Positions 35,270 to 44,186 of a DNA stretch of 64,000 nucleotides are shown here, piece after piece. Every line of letters begins with the position of its first letter. The stretch's first letter is position 1. Origin of the DNA: Methylopumilus sp003533095 (lineage in GTDB: Bacteria; Pseudomonadota; Gammaproteobacteria; Burkholderiales; Methylophilaceae); the NCBI GenBank assembly GCA_963977845.1, contig CAXBPZ010000001.1, positions 1-64,000 of the forward strand. The letters run 5' to 3'. Position numbers and translations under genes: made by a program. The notes beneath the pieces were generated by a model, which worked only from the letters and a program-made list of their open reading frames with translations, was not told the DNA's origin and made no database searches.

Positions 35270-36296
35270 AACCCTAACAATTACGAGTCCAGATGATTTT
35301 CATGTGCACTTAAGAGATGATGCGCTCATGGCGGCAGTAGTGCCTTACACGGCTAAACAATTTAAAAGAGCACTTGTGATGCCTAACTTGAAAACACCTA
35401 TTACAACAGTCGATCAAGCACTTCAATATGAATCAAGAATTAAAAAGAGTTTAAAAAGTGAGAGTCACTTTCAACCTTTGATGACTTTATACCTTACAGA
35501 TAAAATTTCGCTCGATGAAATTAAAAAAATACCTAAGCATAAACAAATTATTGGGATTAAATATTATCCAGCGGGTGCTACAACTAATTCTGATTCAGGC
35601 GTAAAAAATATTGATGATCGATATGATGTTTTTGAGCTTATGGAGAAATTAGATGTTCCACTTTTACTCCATGGAGAAGTAGTAGATCCAGCAGTTGATA
35701 TTTTTGATCGAGAAAAAGTATTCATTGATCAGCATTTATTAAAACTACACAAAACATTTCCTAACCTGAGGATTGTGTTTGAACATATCACAACAAAAGA
35801 TGCTGCAGATTTTGTTTTAAACAGTTCCAAAAAAATTGCAGCAACGATTACACCACAACATCTTTTGTTAAATAGAAATCATATGCTTTTAGGCGGCATT
35901 AATCCTCATCATTATTGCTTACCTGTCTTAAAAAGAGAGATACATCGACAAGCACTTTTGAATATAGTGGCGTCAGGTAACACACAATTCTTTTTAGGAA
36001 CGGATAGTGCCCCCCACGTAAAATCTGCTAAAGAAAATGCTTGTGGATGTGCAGGTATTTTTTCTGCGGTAAGCGCGATTGAGCTTTATACCGCAGTATT
36101 TGATGAGCTCAATGTGCTCGATAAATTAGAAGGATTTACAAGTTTTTATGGTGCTGATTTTTATGGGCTAGAAAGAAATCAATCATCAATCACTCTTGTT
36201 AAAGAAGATTGGATTGTTCCTGAGAAAATTACTTTAGGTGAGGATGCAATCGTTCCGCTTTATGCAGGAAGAAAAATTTCTTGGCGATTAGTTTAG
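35262..36296 (+). CDS. pyrC: Dihydroorotase (class II)
   Basis: A 344-residue zinc amidohydrolase of normal class II length. His14 and His16 in DFHVHLRDD bind zinc; the carboxylated Lys is in IKYYPAGATTNSDSG, and HGEV, HITT and TDSAPH supply the other ligands. It makes dihydroorotate in pyrimidine synthesis. It is coupled to rsmI by an 8-base overlap. Confidence 0.97.
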   Translation: MTKTLTITSPDDFHVHLRDDALMAAVVPYTAKQFKRALVMPNLKTPITTVDQALQYESRIKKSLKSESHFQPLMTLYLTDKISLDEIKKIPKHKQIIGIKYYPAGATTNSDSGVKNIDDRYDVFELMEKLDVPLLLHGEVVDPAVDIFDREKVFIDQHLLKLHKTFPNLRIVFEHITTKDAADFVLNSSKKIAATITPQHLLLNRNHMLLGGINPHHYCLPVLKREIHRQALLNIVASGNTQFFLGTDSAPHVKSAKENACGCAGIFSAVSAIELYTAVFDELNVLDKLEGFTSFYGADFYGLERNQSSITLVKEDWIVPEKITLGEDAIVPLYAGRKISWRLV

Positions 36297-36344
36297 TAAT
36301 TTGTAAACGTTTAAGAGTAAAAAAGTTCGCATCACGAGATGTGT

Positions 36345-36350
36345 TAAAAT
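36345..36350 (+). promoter_or_regulatory. -10 element of rnpB
   Basis: TAAAAT ends 6 bases before the predicted 5' end of RNase P RNA at 36357. The -35 region is not clear. Confidence 0.5.
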
Positions 36351-36356
36351 TTGCGT

Positions 36357-36643
36357 GAAGCTGACTAGACAGTCGCTGCTTGTTAACTCAAGGAGAGGAA
36401 AGTCCGGGCTCCAAAGAGCGGAGTGACGGCTAACGGCCGTACGTTGCGAGACGAGGAATAGGGCCACAGAGACGAGCGTATTTAGTTACGGTGAAACGCG
36501 GTAACCTCCACTCGGAGCAAGGTCAAATAGGGTAGTAATAGCACTGCTCGTGTTGCTACCGGGTAGACTGCTTGAGTGCATGAGTAATCATGCGCCTAGA
36601 TGAATGACTGTCCACGACAGAACCCGGCTTATCGGTTGGCTTC
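36357..36643 (+). ncRNA. rnpB: RNase P RNA (type A)
   Basis: The 5' end GAAGCTGACTAGACAGTCGC and the first core GAGAGGAAAGTCCGGGCTCC are classic RNase P RNA sequences; ACAGAACCCGGCTTATCGG near the 3' end is the matching core that forms helix P4. The terminal GAAGC pairs with GCTTC at 36639-36643, closing P1. The length of about 287 bases is short for a type A RNA (E. coli 377), so some outer helices must be reduced. It is the catalytic RNA that cuts tRNA 5' leaders. Exact ends are estimates. Confidence 0.95.
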
Positions 36644-36708
36644 AATTTTTTTCTTAAAAATTCCTTGTTTTATTCTTCCAAACCCTTGTCAGATATGAAA
36701 AAACCTTC

Positions 36709-36737
36709 AAAAAAGAGCTTGCACAGCTCTTTTTTAT
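36709..36737 (+). terminator. Rho-independent terminator between rnpB and mraZ
   Basis: An 11-bp stem AAAAAAGAGCT / AGCTCTTTTTT with a 5-base loop, the T side continuing the run. It ends the rnpB transcript just before the MraZ boxes. Confidence 0.78.
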
Positions 36738-36754
36738 TATCTATAGTGTGATTA

Positions 36755-36820
36755 GTGGAAAAAAGTGGTTTTTTGTGGGAAATTTCTAAGTAGAACTAAG
36801 GGTATTTAGTAATTTCCCAC
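36755..36820 (+). promoter_or_regulatory. MraZ-box array: operator of the dcw cluster
   Basis: GTGG occurs at 36755, 36765 and 36775, exactly 10 bases apart, the last as GTGGGA. This period agrees with the MraZ direct-repeat boxes (TGGGN with 5-base spacers) described in E. coli. GTGGGAAATT at 36775-36784 also has a perfect inverted copy, AATTTCCCAC, at 36811-36820. MraZ, encoded just downstream, would bind here and control its own operon. Confidence 0.75.
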
Positions 36821-36852
36821 TTTTTTTGAATTGCATAACTGGGCCAGGAATT

Positions 36853-37299
36853 ATGTTTAGAGGCGCTAATCTCTTGAATATTGATGCTAAAGGCAGGATG
36901 GCTATGCCGACAAAGCATCGTGAGGCTTTGCTCGTCCAATCTTCAAGCGACCTAGTTATCACAGCTCATCCTCATGGATGTTTGTTAATTTACCCGCAAA
37001 TAGCCTGGGAACCTATCCAATCTAAAATTATGGCGCTTTCGAGTTTCGATAAAAAATCGAGCGCTTTACAAAGATTACTCGTGGGTTATGCAGAGGATAT
37101 ATCGCTTGATACAGCTGGTCGACTGCTCCTATCTCAAGTTTTGAGAGAATTTGCAAATATTGATAAGCAGGCCATGTTGGTTGGTCAAGGAAGCCATTTT
37201 GAACTTTGGGATAAAGAGGCTTGGGACAAACAAATGCAAAATGCAACACAACAGGACGTTTCTAATATGCCAATTGAACTCGAAGGATTTTCCCTTTAA
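36853..37299 (+). CDS. mraZ: Transcriptional regulator MraZ
   Basis: A 148-residue protein with two AbrB/SpoVT-like MraZ domains. MFRGANLLNIDAKGRMAMPTKHR opens the first; EDISLDTAGRLLLSQVLREFA opens the second, both with the DxxGR motif. It binds DNA boxes upstream and represses the dcw cluster. ATG at 36853 follows AGGA and matches the family N-terminus; an in-frame TTG at 36826 is upstream of it. Confidence 0.95.
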   Translation: MFRGANLLNIDAKGRMAMPTKHREALLVQSSSDLVITAHPHGCLLIYPQIAWEPIQSKIMALSSFDKKSSALQRLLVGYAEDISLDTAGRLLLSQVLREFANIDKQAMLVGQGSHFELWDKEAWDKQMQNATQQDVSNMPIELEGFSL

Positions 37300-37323
37300 T
37301 GATGCACATTAATTTAATGATTC

Positions 37324-38274
37324 ATGAATCAAGCCCAACGTAATTTAAAACATGCGCACATTACTGTCCTTTTACATGAAGCGGTTGAGCATTTAGTTTT
37401 AAAGAAAGATGGCGTCTATGTGGATTGCACTTTTGGACGAGGTGGCCACAGTAAATTAATTTTAGAAAAGTTAAATGAGGAGGGCAGGTTAATCGCGATC
37501 GATCGGGATAAAACTGCATATGAGGAAGGTTTAAAAATTAAAGATGCGAGATTTGAAATCGTTCACGCGCATTTTTCAGAAATTGATGAAGTGTTAGAAG
37601 CAAAAGGTATATCTAAAGTAGATGGTGTGCTTCTTGATTTAGGGATCTCATCTCCTCAAATTGATGAAGGCGATCGCGGATTTAGTTTTAGATTTGATGC
37701 TTATCTAGATATGCGAATGGATCAAACGAAAGGCGTAACTGCAGCCGAAGTCTTAAAAAATATTGAACAAAAAGAATTAGAAAAAATTTTAAAAGAATAT
37801 GGTGAAGAAAAGTTTGCTAGAAAAATTTCGAATGCAATTATCAGAGAACGAGAAGAAGTAGGTTCGATTGAGACGACAAAACAGCTTGCAAAAATTGTAG
37901 CAGACCATATGCCTAAAAAAGAAGTTGGACAAGATCCTGCCACGAGAACATTTCAGGCATTGAGGATCTATGTCAATCGCGAACTAGAAGAGCTGCAAGA
38001 AGTGTTACCGAAGATTTTAGCTCGATTAAAAACGGGCGGCATGATGGTAGTAATTAGTTTTCACTCACTCGAAGACAGAATTGTGAAGCAGTTTATTAAT
38101 GATGAAAAAAATAGAGATAGGCTACCTTCTAATTTTCCAATTAGAAATGAGGACTTGCCGAAGCCTCGATTAAATATTGTGACGAAACCTATTAGACCTA
38201 GTGAAGAAGAGGTGAAATATAACCCAAGGTCAAGAAGCGGCATCATGCGAGTTGCAGAGAGAACTGCTTATTAA
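37324..38274 (+). CDS. rsmH: 16S rRNA (cytosine-1402-N4)-methyltransferase
   Basis: A 316-residue SAM methyltransferase of normal length. HITVLLHEAVEHL, DCTFGRGGHS and LLDLGISSPQIDEGDRGFSF are RsmH hallmarks; ISFHSLEDRIVK is the late motif. It methylates N4 of C1402, next to the RsmI site. Second gene of the dcw cluster; its stop is directly followed by the ftsL ATG. Confidence 0.97.
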   Translation: MNQAQRNLKHAHITVLLHEAVEHLVLKKDGVYVDCTFGRGGHSKLILEKLNEEGRLIAIDRDKTAYEEGLKIKDARFEIVHAHFSEIDEVLEAKGISKVDGVLLDLGISSPQIDEGDRGFSFRFDAYLDMRMDQTKGVTAAEVLKNIEQKELEKILKEYGEEKFARKISNAIIREREEVGSIETTKQLAKIVADHMPKKEVGQDPATRTFQALRIYVNRELEELQEVLPKILARLKTGGMMVVISFHSLEDRIVKQFINDEKNRDRLPSNFPIRNEDLPKPRLNIVTKPIRPSEEEVKYNPRSRSGIMRVAERTAY

Positions 38275-38538
38275 ATGACTAGAACAAATTTTATTTTGTA
38301 TTTTGTCATCCTAATTATGGCGCTCGCCAAAGTTAATGCTGAGCACCAATATCGAAAATTATTTTCTGAGAATGAACATCAAAAAGACATTGGTCGGCAA
38401 CTAGATTTGGAATATAGCCAGTTGCAATTAGAACAAAGCACTTTGTCTATGCATTCGAAGATAGACGAAATTGCAAAAAAATCATTAAAAATGAAAGAGC
38501 CAGACCCTAAAAAAATAATTATGTTGGAGCAACATTGA
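38275..38538 (+). CDS. ftsL: Cell division protein FtsL
   Basis: An 87-residue bitopic membrane protein: a membrane segment at about residues 4-20 followed by a coiled-coil-prone stretch (about 25-65) with many Glu/Gln/Leu. Sequence conservation in FtsL is low, so the call rests on size, layout and the invariable place between rsmH and ftsI. It bridges FtsB and FtsQ in the divisome. The start ATG abuts the rsmH TAA. Confidence 0.88.
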   Translation: MTRTNFILYFVILIMALAKVNAEHQYRKLFSENEHQKDIGRQLDLEYSQLQLEQSTLSMHSKIDEIAKKSLKMKEPDPKKIIMLEQH

Positions 38539-40286
38539 GTTTATTTATAAACAATAAAGTAGAAAAAACATTCTTCGAATTATCTGGTGTTCGACGAAGA
38601 TGGATATTGATTTTATTTTTAGCGGGATTTTTAACGCTTATTGTTCGTGCTCTATATTTGCAGGGGTTAAATAAAAATTTCTTGCAAGAAAAGGCGACTG
38701 CAACGAGCAATCGTATTCTCTCCCTCGCTGCTGATCGCGGAAAAATCACTGATAGACACGGCAATATTTTGGCGCTGAGCACGCCTGTTTTCTCAGTTAA
38801 TGCTAATCCAAAAATTGCAAAAGTTAAAATGACTAAAGAACAAAGGACTCAATTAGAGGCGATTCTCAATTTAACGAGTGCTGAAGTGGATGACAAAATA
38901 TTTAATAGTACTAGAGAAAATGTATATCTTAAAAGGCGAGTACCACCTAACGATGCAGACCAACTTAAAGGGTTAAAGATACCTGGTATAAGTTTTGAGA
39001 ATGACTTCCAAAGATTCTATCCGGCTGGTGAAGTGACAGCTAATTTAGTAGGTTTCACGAGCATGGAAAATGTGGGTATGGAAGGTATTGAAAAAGCACA
39101 AAACAGATCGCTTTCGGGTGTTGCAGGTCGAAGAAAAGTATTAAAGGATAAGCTTGGTCGTTTTGTTGATGATATTGATGATATTAAATTGCCGCAAGAA
39201 GGTAATGACGTAACTTTATCTATTGATCGAAGAATTCAATATTTAACCTATAGAGAATTAGCAAAATCGATTGAAGAGCATAAAGCACTAGCAGGATCAG
39301 CCGTCGTCATTGACGCCAAAACAGGCGAAATTTTAGCGCTAGCTAATTTACCAACTTATAACCCAAATAATTTAAATGCCGGGAGCGGCCCTACAAGAAA
39401 TAGAGCTGTGACAGATGTTTTTGAGCCGGGATCCACCATGAAACCTTTTGTCGTTTCAGCAGCTCTAGACAGTGGACTAGTGCGTCCGACTCAAAATATT
39501 GATACGTCAGCAGGATTTATGAAGATTGGATCTTTTACTATTCATGATGCACATGCAGAACCAGGACGACTATCAATGACAGTTTCTGAAGTCATTGCAA
39601 AGTCATCAAATGTGGGTGCAGCAAGAATTGGTCTTATGCAAGATCCCAAAAATCTTTGGGGCACATTAAATAAAGTTGGCTTTGGCATGAGAACGAACGT
39701 CGGATTTCCTGGTGAAGTAGGTGGTGTTTTAAGAAATTATAAAAATTGGGGGATGGTAGGACAGGCTACTGTGTCTTATGGCTATGGTGGCATTAACTTA
39801 ACCTTACTTCAATTAGCGCAGTCATACACTGTCTTTGCTAATGATGGAGAATTAAAACCTATCACTTTATACAAACGAAATGAACCAGTAATGGGAACAA
39901 AAGTATTTAAGAGAGAAACAGTCAAAACTATGGTAGAAATGATGGAAGGTGTGATTGAGGACGGCACAGGGGGTAATGCTAAAGTAAAGGGTTATAGAGT
40001 AGCCGGAAAAACTGGGACAGCAGAAAAAATAACGAACGGGAAATACGAAAAAAATAAAAATATAGGTTCATTTGTAGGATTAATTCCCGCGACGAATCCT
40101 AGAATTATTATGGCAATAATGATTGATGAGCCTACTTTAGGCAGTCATTTTGGTGGTGCAGTTGCAGCGCCTGTATTTAGTAATGTGATGACAGATGTTA
40201 TGAAGATACTCAATATACCTCGAGATGATAAGTTACCTAATACAGCACCACAGCTCGAGAGAGTAGAGCCTAAAGAAACGATATGA
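38535..40286 (+). CDS. ftsI: Peptidoglycan transpeptidase FtsI (PBP3)
   Basis: A 583-residue class B penicillin-binding protein. It has an N-terminal membrane anchor (about 24-42), a dimerisation domain, then the transpeptidase with SxxK in EPGSTMKPF (about residue 301), SSN in AKSSNVG and KTGTAEK. It cross-links septal peptidoglycan. The start is a TTG within TTGA, overlapping the ftsL stop by 4 bases; no ATG precedes the anchor. Confidence 0.96.
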   Translation: MSLFINNKVEKTFFELSGVRRRWILILFLAGFLTLIVRALYLQGLNKNFLQEKATATSNRILSLAADRGKITDRHGNILALSTPVFSVNANPKIAKVKMTKEQRTQLEAILNLTSAEVDDKIFNSTRENVYLKRRVPPNDADQLKGLKIPGISFENDFQRFYPAGEVTANLVGFTSMENVGMEGIEKAQNRSLSGVAGRRKVLKDKLGRFVDDIDDIKLPQEGNDVTLSIDRRIQYLTYRELAKSIEEHKALAGSAVVIDAKTGEILALANLPTYNPNNLNAGSGPTRNRAVTDVFEPGSTMKPFVVSAALDSGLVRPTQNIDTSAGFMKIGSFTIHDAHAEPGRLSMTVSEVIAKSSNVGAARIGLMQDPKNLWGTLNKVGFGMRTNVGFPGEVGGVLRNYKNWGMVGQATVSYGYGGINLTLLQLAQSYTVFANDGELKPITLYKRNEPVMGTKVFKRETVKTMVEMMEGVIEDGTGGNAKVKGYRVAGKTGTAEKITNGKYEKNKNIGSFVGLIPATNPRIIMAIMIDEPTLGSHFGGAVAAPVFSNVMTDVMKILNIPRDDKLPNTAPQLERVEPKETI

Positions 40287-41713
40287 AGAATGAGTTAAAA
40301 AAAATTGGACTTCATCTCTCTGATATTTCAAATGATAGTAGATATGTAAAAAAGAATTCTCTCTTTCTTGCGTATCCTGGTTCCCATGTCGATGGAAGAA
40401 ATTACATTGCTGAAGCTCTTAAAAAAGGAGCAAAAGCAATTTTGTTTGAAAAAAAAAATTTTCAATGGAATAAATCTTGGAATGTACCGCATCTTCCAAT
40501 TGATGCTTTAAAAAGCAAAGAAGGTGCAATAGCACATATTTTTTTTAAAAAGCCGTCTGAAAAAATACACACCATAGGTGTAACTGGCACAAATGGAAAA
40601 ACTTCATGCACCTATTGGCTTGCAGAACTTCAAAATATTTTAGGTAAAAAAACTGGGTTAATCGGTACACTCGGGTATGGCTATAAAAAACTAAAAGCAC
40701 ACGCTTATACAACGCCAGATGCTATTTCAAACCATCGAATCTTCAAAGAGCTTAAACTCAATCATGTGAGTTCAGTAGTTATGGAAGTTTCATCACACGC
40801 CTTGGCACAAGGACGGGTAAATAGCATTCATTTTGATGTTGCAGTATTTACGAATTTATCAAGAGATCATTTAGATTACCATCTCAGCTTTAAAAATTAT
40901 TTTAATGAAAAGAAAAAATTATTTCATTTTCCATCTTTGAAAGTAGCTGTAATTAATATTGATGACGCTTATGGAAGAAAACTTAAGACATCACTTGCTA
41001 AAAAGAAAATAAAGGTAATCACCTATGGTATTAAAAATGGCGATATGCGCGCAATACACATTAACTATTCTGCATCTAGTACAACATTCAAATTACATTA
41101 TAAAAAAGAAATACATGAAGTGAATATTCCTTTAGTTGGAGAATTTAATGTCTACAATATTTTAGCTGTCATTAGCGCACTTGTTGGTTCTGGTTTTGTA
41201 GTTAAAAAAATTATTAAATGTTTAGCCAATATTTCTCAGGTGCCAGGAAGAATGGAAAGATTGGGTAAAAAGTCTTCGCCAAAAATATTCATTGATTATG
41301 CGCATACACCCGATGCTCTTCAAAAAGCACTTGAGACATTAAAAGACAAGACGAAGGGTAAGCTTATTTGTGTATTTGGATGTGGTGGCAATCGAGATTC
41401 AGGTAAAAGAAAGGATATGGCATTAGCAGCATCAGAATTCGCTGATATGAGCATTGTCACTTCAGATAATCCGAGAAATGAAAATCCCAAAAAAATTATT
41501 AATGAGATTAGTAAATATATGAAAGGGTCTTTTTCGATTGAGATTAAAAGAGATAAAGCTATTGAAAAGGCAATCAAATTTGCCAAAAAAGAGGATGTGA
41601 TTTTGATTGCTGGCAAAGGACATGAAAAATATCAAGAAATTAAGGGTATCAGGTATCCTTTTAGTGATCAAAAATGTGTACGAAACGCACTTAAATATTA
41701 CAAGATAAATTAA
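40283..41713 (+). CDS. murE: UDP-MurNAc-tripeptide ligase MurE (meso-diaminopimelate type)
   Basis: A 476-residue Mur ligase. The P-loop is GTNGKTSCTYW at about residue 100. SDNPRNENP near residue 395 is the DNPR motif that selects meso-diaminopimelate instead of lysine. It adds the third residue of the stem peptide. It overlaps ftsI by 4 bases and murF by 1 base. Confidence 0.97.
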   Translation: MKNELKKIGLHLSDISNDSRYVKKNSLFLAYPGSHVDGRNYIAEALKKGAKAILFEKKNFQWNKSWNVPHLPIDALKSKEGAIAHIFFKKPSEKIHTIGVTGTNGKTSCTYWLAELQNILGKKTGLIGTLGYGYKKLKAHAYTTPDAISNHRIFKELKLNHVSSVVMEVSSHALAQGRVNSIHFDVAVFTNLSRDHLDYHLSFKNYFNEKKKLFHFPSLKVAVINIDDAYGRKLKTSLAKKKIKVITYGIKNGDMRAIHINYSASSTTFKLHYKKEIHEVNIPLVGEFNVYNILAVISALVGSGFVVKKIIKCLANISQVPGRMERLGKKSSPKIFIDYAHTPDALQKALETLKDKTKGKLICVFGCGGNRDSGKRKDMALAASEFADMSIVTSDNPRNENPKKIINEISKYMKGSFSIEIKRDKAIEKAIKFAKKEDVILIAGKGHEKYQEIKGIRYPFSDQKCVRNALKYYKIN

Positions 41714-43059
41714 TGCAAATTACTTTAAATCAAATTAAAAAAATTATTGGTGGTGAATATCAGGGAGATGTGACTCTTCTTAAAAAGAAAATTAAGCGCA
41801 TTTCTATTAATAGCAATGATATTCATAAAGGCGATCTTTTTATTGGTATAAAAGGTGAAAAATTTGATGGAGATCTATTTGCACTTAATGCCATTCAAAA
41901 TGGCGCGATAGCAGCGATTGTTGCGAGCAAACAAGAAGTACTAAAAAATAAAATCATCGTAAAAAACGGACGTGAGGCCCTAGCAAAAATTGCTCAGTAC
42001 TGGAAGGCTCAGTCAAAAATACCTTTAGTTGCCATCACGGGAAGTAATGGTAAAACAACCACAAAAGAAATAGTCGCGAGCATCTTGGCAACTCATTTGA
42101 GAAGTAAGAAGAGGTTGCTAATGAGCCAAGGAAATTACAATAATAATATTGGACTTCCATTGTCTTTATTGAATATAGAAAAGACTCAAAAGTTTGCTGT
42201 AGTTGAAATGGGTATGAATCATAAAGGAGAAATTAGTTATTTAAGCAAGTTAGCAAGACCAGATGTTGCAGTCATTACAAATATTGCTGAAGCACATATT
42301 GAGTTTTTTGGTTCTAAAAAGGGTATAGCAAAAGCTAAATCAGAAATATTTGAAGGTTTGAAGAAGAATGGTATTGCAATCATAAATCGTGATGATGAAT
42401 TTTATAGTTTGATGAAAAATGCTGCTCGAACTAAAAATATTATTTCATTTGGTTTGAATAAAAAAGCTGATGTTTATTTTCTTAAATCATTGAGAAAGAT
42501 TTTTCATATTCACACACCTAAAGGACAGATTAGTATTAGGTTGAAATTACAAGGTGAGCATAATTTAAAAAATGCACTTGCAGCAATTGCTGCATCCATC
42601 GCATTAAAAATCCCGCTTAAAGCTATTAAAAAAGGTATTGAGGCTATTAAGCCTGTCGAAGGAAGATTAGAAGTTAAAAAAGGTTTGAATAGCGCAACGC
42701 TCATTGATGATACCTATAATGCAAATCCTGAATCGATGAGGGCTGCGATTGATGTGTTAGCTAATCAAGAAGGTAAAAAATTTTTAGTCATTGGAGATAT
42801 GGGTGAGTTAGGAAAGAAAGCCGCGCAATATCATGCTTCTATAGGGTTATATATTAATAAAAAGAAAATCACGGATATTGCGGGTATAGGGCCACTTACT
42901 AAGCATACAATTAATAAATGTAAGGGTAATGCAAAATGGTTTAGTAATAAAAAAGAATTGATTAGATACGTTAAATCTAAGATTTCAAAAGATTCATTTG
43001 TGCTTATAAAAGGATCGCGTTTTATGAAAATGGAAGAAGTGGTTGAGGGACTTATTTAA
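41713..43059 (+). CDS. murF: UDP-MurNAc-pentapeptide ligase MurF
   Basis: A 448-residue Mur ligase with P-loop GSNGKTTTKE at about residue 112, EMGMNHKGEI and DDTYNANPESM, all MurF hallmarks. It attaches D-Ala-D-Ala to the UDP-MurNAc tripeptide. It is lysine-rich like many proteins in this AT-rich genome. Its ATG shares its A with the murE stop TAA. Confidence 0.96.
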   Translation: MQITLNQIKKIIGGEYQGDVTLLKKKIKRISINSNDIHKGDLFIGIKGEKFDGDLFALNAIQNGAIAAIVASKQEVLKNKIIVKNGREALAKIAQYWKAQSKIPLVAITGSNGKTTTKEIVASILATHLRSKKRLLMSQGNYNNNIGLPLSLLNIEKTQKFAVVEMGMNHKGEISYLSKLARPDVAVITNIAEAHIEFFGSKKGIAKAKSEIFEGLKKNGIAIINRDDEFYSLMKNAARTKNIISFGLNKKADVYFLKSLRKIFHIHTPKGQISIRLKLQGEHNLKNALAAIAASIALKIPLKAIKKGIEAIKPVEGRLEVKKGLNSATLIDDTYNANPESMRAAIDVLANQEGKKFLVIGDMGELGKKAAQYHASIGLYINKKKITDIAGIGPLTKHTINKCKGNAKWFSNKKELIRYVKSKISKDSFVLIKGSRFMKMEEVVEGLI

Positions 43060-43082
43060 AATTCTTAAGAAAGATAAAAATT

Positions 43083-44186
43083 ATGTTACTTGAATTATTT
43101 AAATTTTTAGCTAAAGAAATCCACGGTTTTAATGTATTTAATTACATTACATTAAGAGCGGTAATGTCGACGATCACATCCTTAATCATTTCTTTTGCCT
43201 TTGGTCCATGGCTCATTAAAAAACTTAATCAATTTAATATTGGTCAGGCAGTAAGATCTGATGGCCCCAAAGATCATCTTATTAAAACCGGCACGCCTAC
43301 TATGGGTGGTGGCTTGATCTTAGTATCTATCATTGTGTCGACATTACTTTGGGCTGATATTAAAAATAATTATATTTGGGTGCTTTTGATTGTGACACTT
43401 GGATTTGGTCTTATTGGTTTTATAGATGACCTAAAAAAAGTAATTTATAAAGATCCGAATGGTATTAGTGCAGGACAAAAATACTTGTGGCAGTCCATTA
43501 TAGGTCTTGGGGCTTCCATTTACCTTTGGTCTAATGCGGTTACTCCTGAACAGACTTCTTTAATCTTACCTTTTGTTAAAGACGTAAGTTTTTCAATGAG
43601 CGGACTTATTTTTATTATCTTCAGTTATATCGTTATTGTAGGGAGCAGCAATGCTGTGAATCTTACAGATGGGTTAGATGGACTTGCAATCATGCCAGCA
43701 GTTTTAGTAGCAAGTGCTTTAGGCGTATTTGCATATGTTGCTGGTAATTATGTGATTGCCAAATACTTAGGTATACCTTATATCAGTGGCGCTGGCGAAT
43801 TAGCTATCTTTTGCACTGCAATGGCAGGAGCAGGGTTAGGTTTTTTGTGGTTTAACACATACCCTGCAGAAGTATTTATGGGAGACCTAGGCGCACTCGC
43901 ATTGGGGGCAGCTATTGGAACCATTGCCGTAATTGTCAGACAAGAAATTGTGTTATTTATCATGGGAGGTATTTTTGTGGTGGAAACATTCTCAGTTGCC
44001 ATCCAGGTGATGTATTTCAAATATACAAAATTTAAATATGGGGTTGGAAAGCGAATCTTTCTAATGGCCCCTCTTCATCATCATTATGAAAAAAAAGGTT
44101 GGAAAGAAACACAGGTTGTCGTGAGGTTTTGGATCATCACTATGATGCTTGTATTAATTGGTATTTCATCACTGAAAATTAGATGA
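43083..44186 (+). CDS. mraY: Phospho-MurNAc-pentapeptide transferase MraY
   Basis: A 367-residue protein with ten membrane segments. GTPTMGGG, FIDDLKK (aspartate pair), NLTDGLDGLA and LHHHYEKKGW are the MraY signatures. It forms lipid I on undecaprenyl phosphate at the inner membrane. It starts 23 bases after murF, the widest gap within the mur genes of this cluster. Confidence 0.98.
   Translation: MLLELFKFLAKEIHGFNVFNYITLRAVMSTITSLIISFAFGPWLIKKLNQFNIGQAVRSDGPKDHLIKTGTPTMGGGLILVSIIVSTLLWADIKNNYIWVLLIVTLGFGLIGFIDDLKKVIYKDPNGISAGQKYLWQSIIGLGASIYLWSNAVTPEQTSLILPFVKDVSFSMSGLIFIIFSYIVIVGSSNAVNLTDGLDGLAIMPAVLVASALGVFAYVAGNYVIAKYLGIPYISGAGELAIFCTAMAGAGLGFLWFNTYPAEVFMGDLGALALGAAIGTIAVIVRQEIVLFIMGGIFVVETFSVAIQVMYFKYTKFKYGVGKRIFLMAPLHHHYEKKGWKETQVVVRFWIITMMLVLIGISSLKIR

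Noticed and set aside
36826..36852. A TTG start for mraZ nine codons upstream
   Set aside because: The family N-terminus is MFRG, which matches the ATG at 36853 with AGGA before it.
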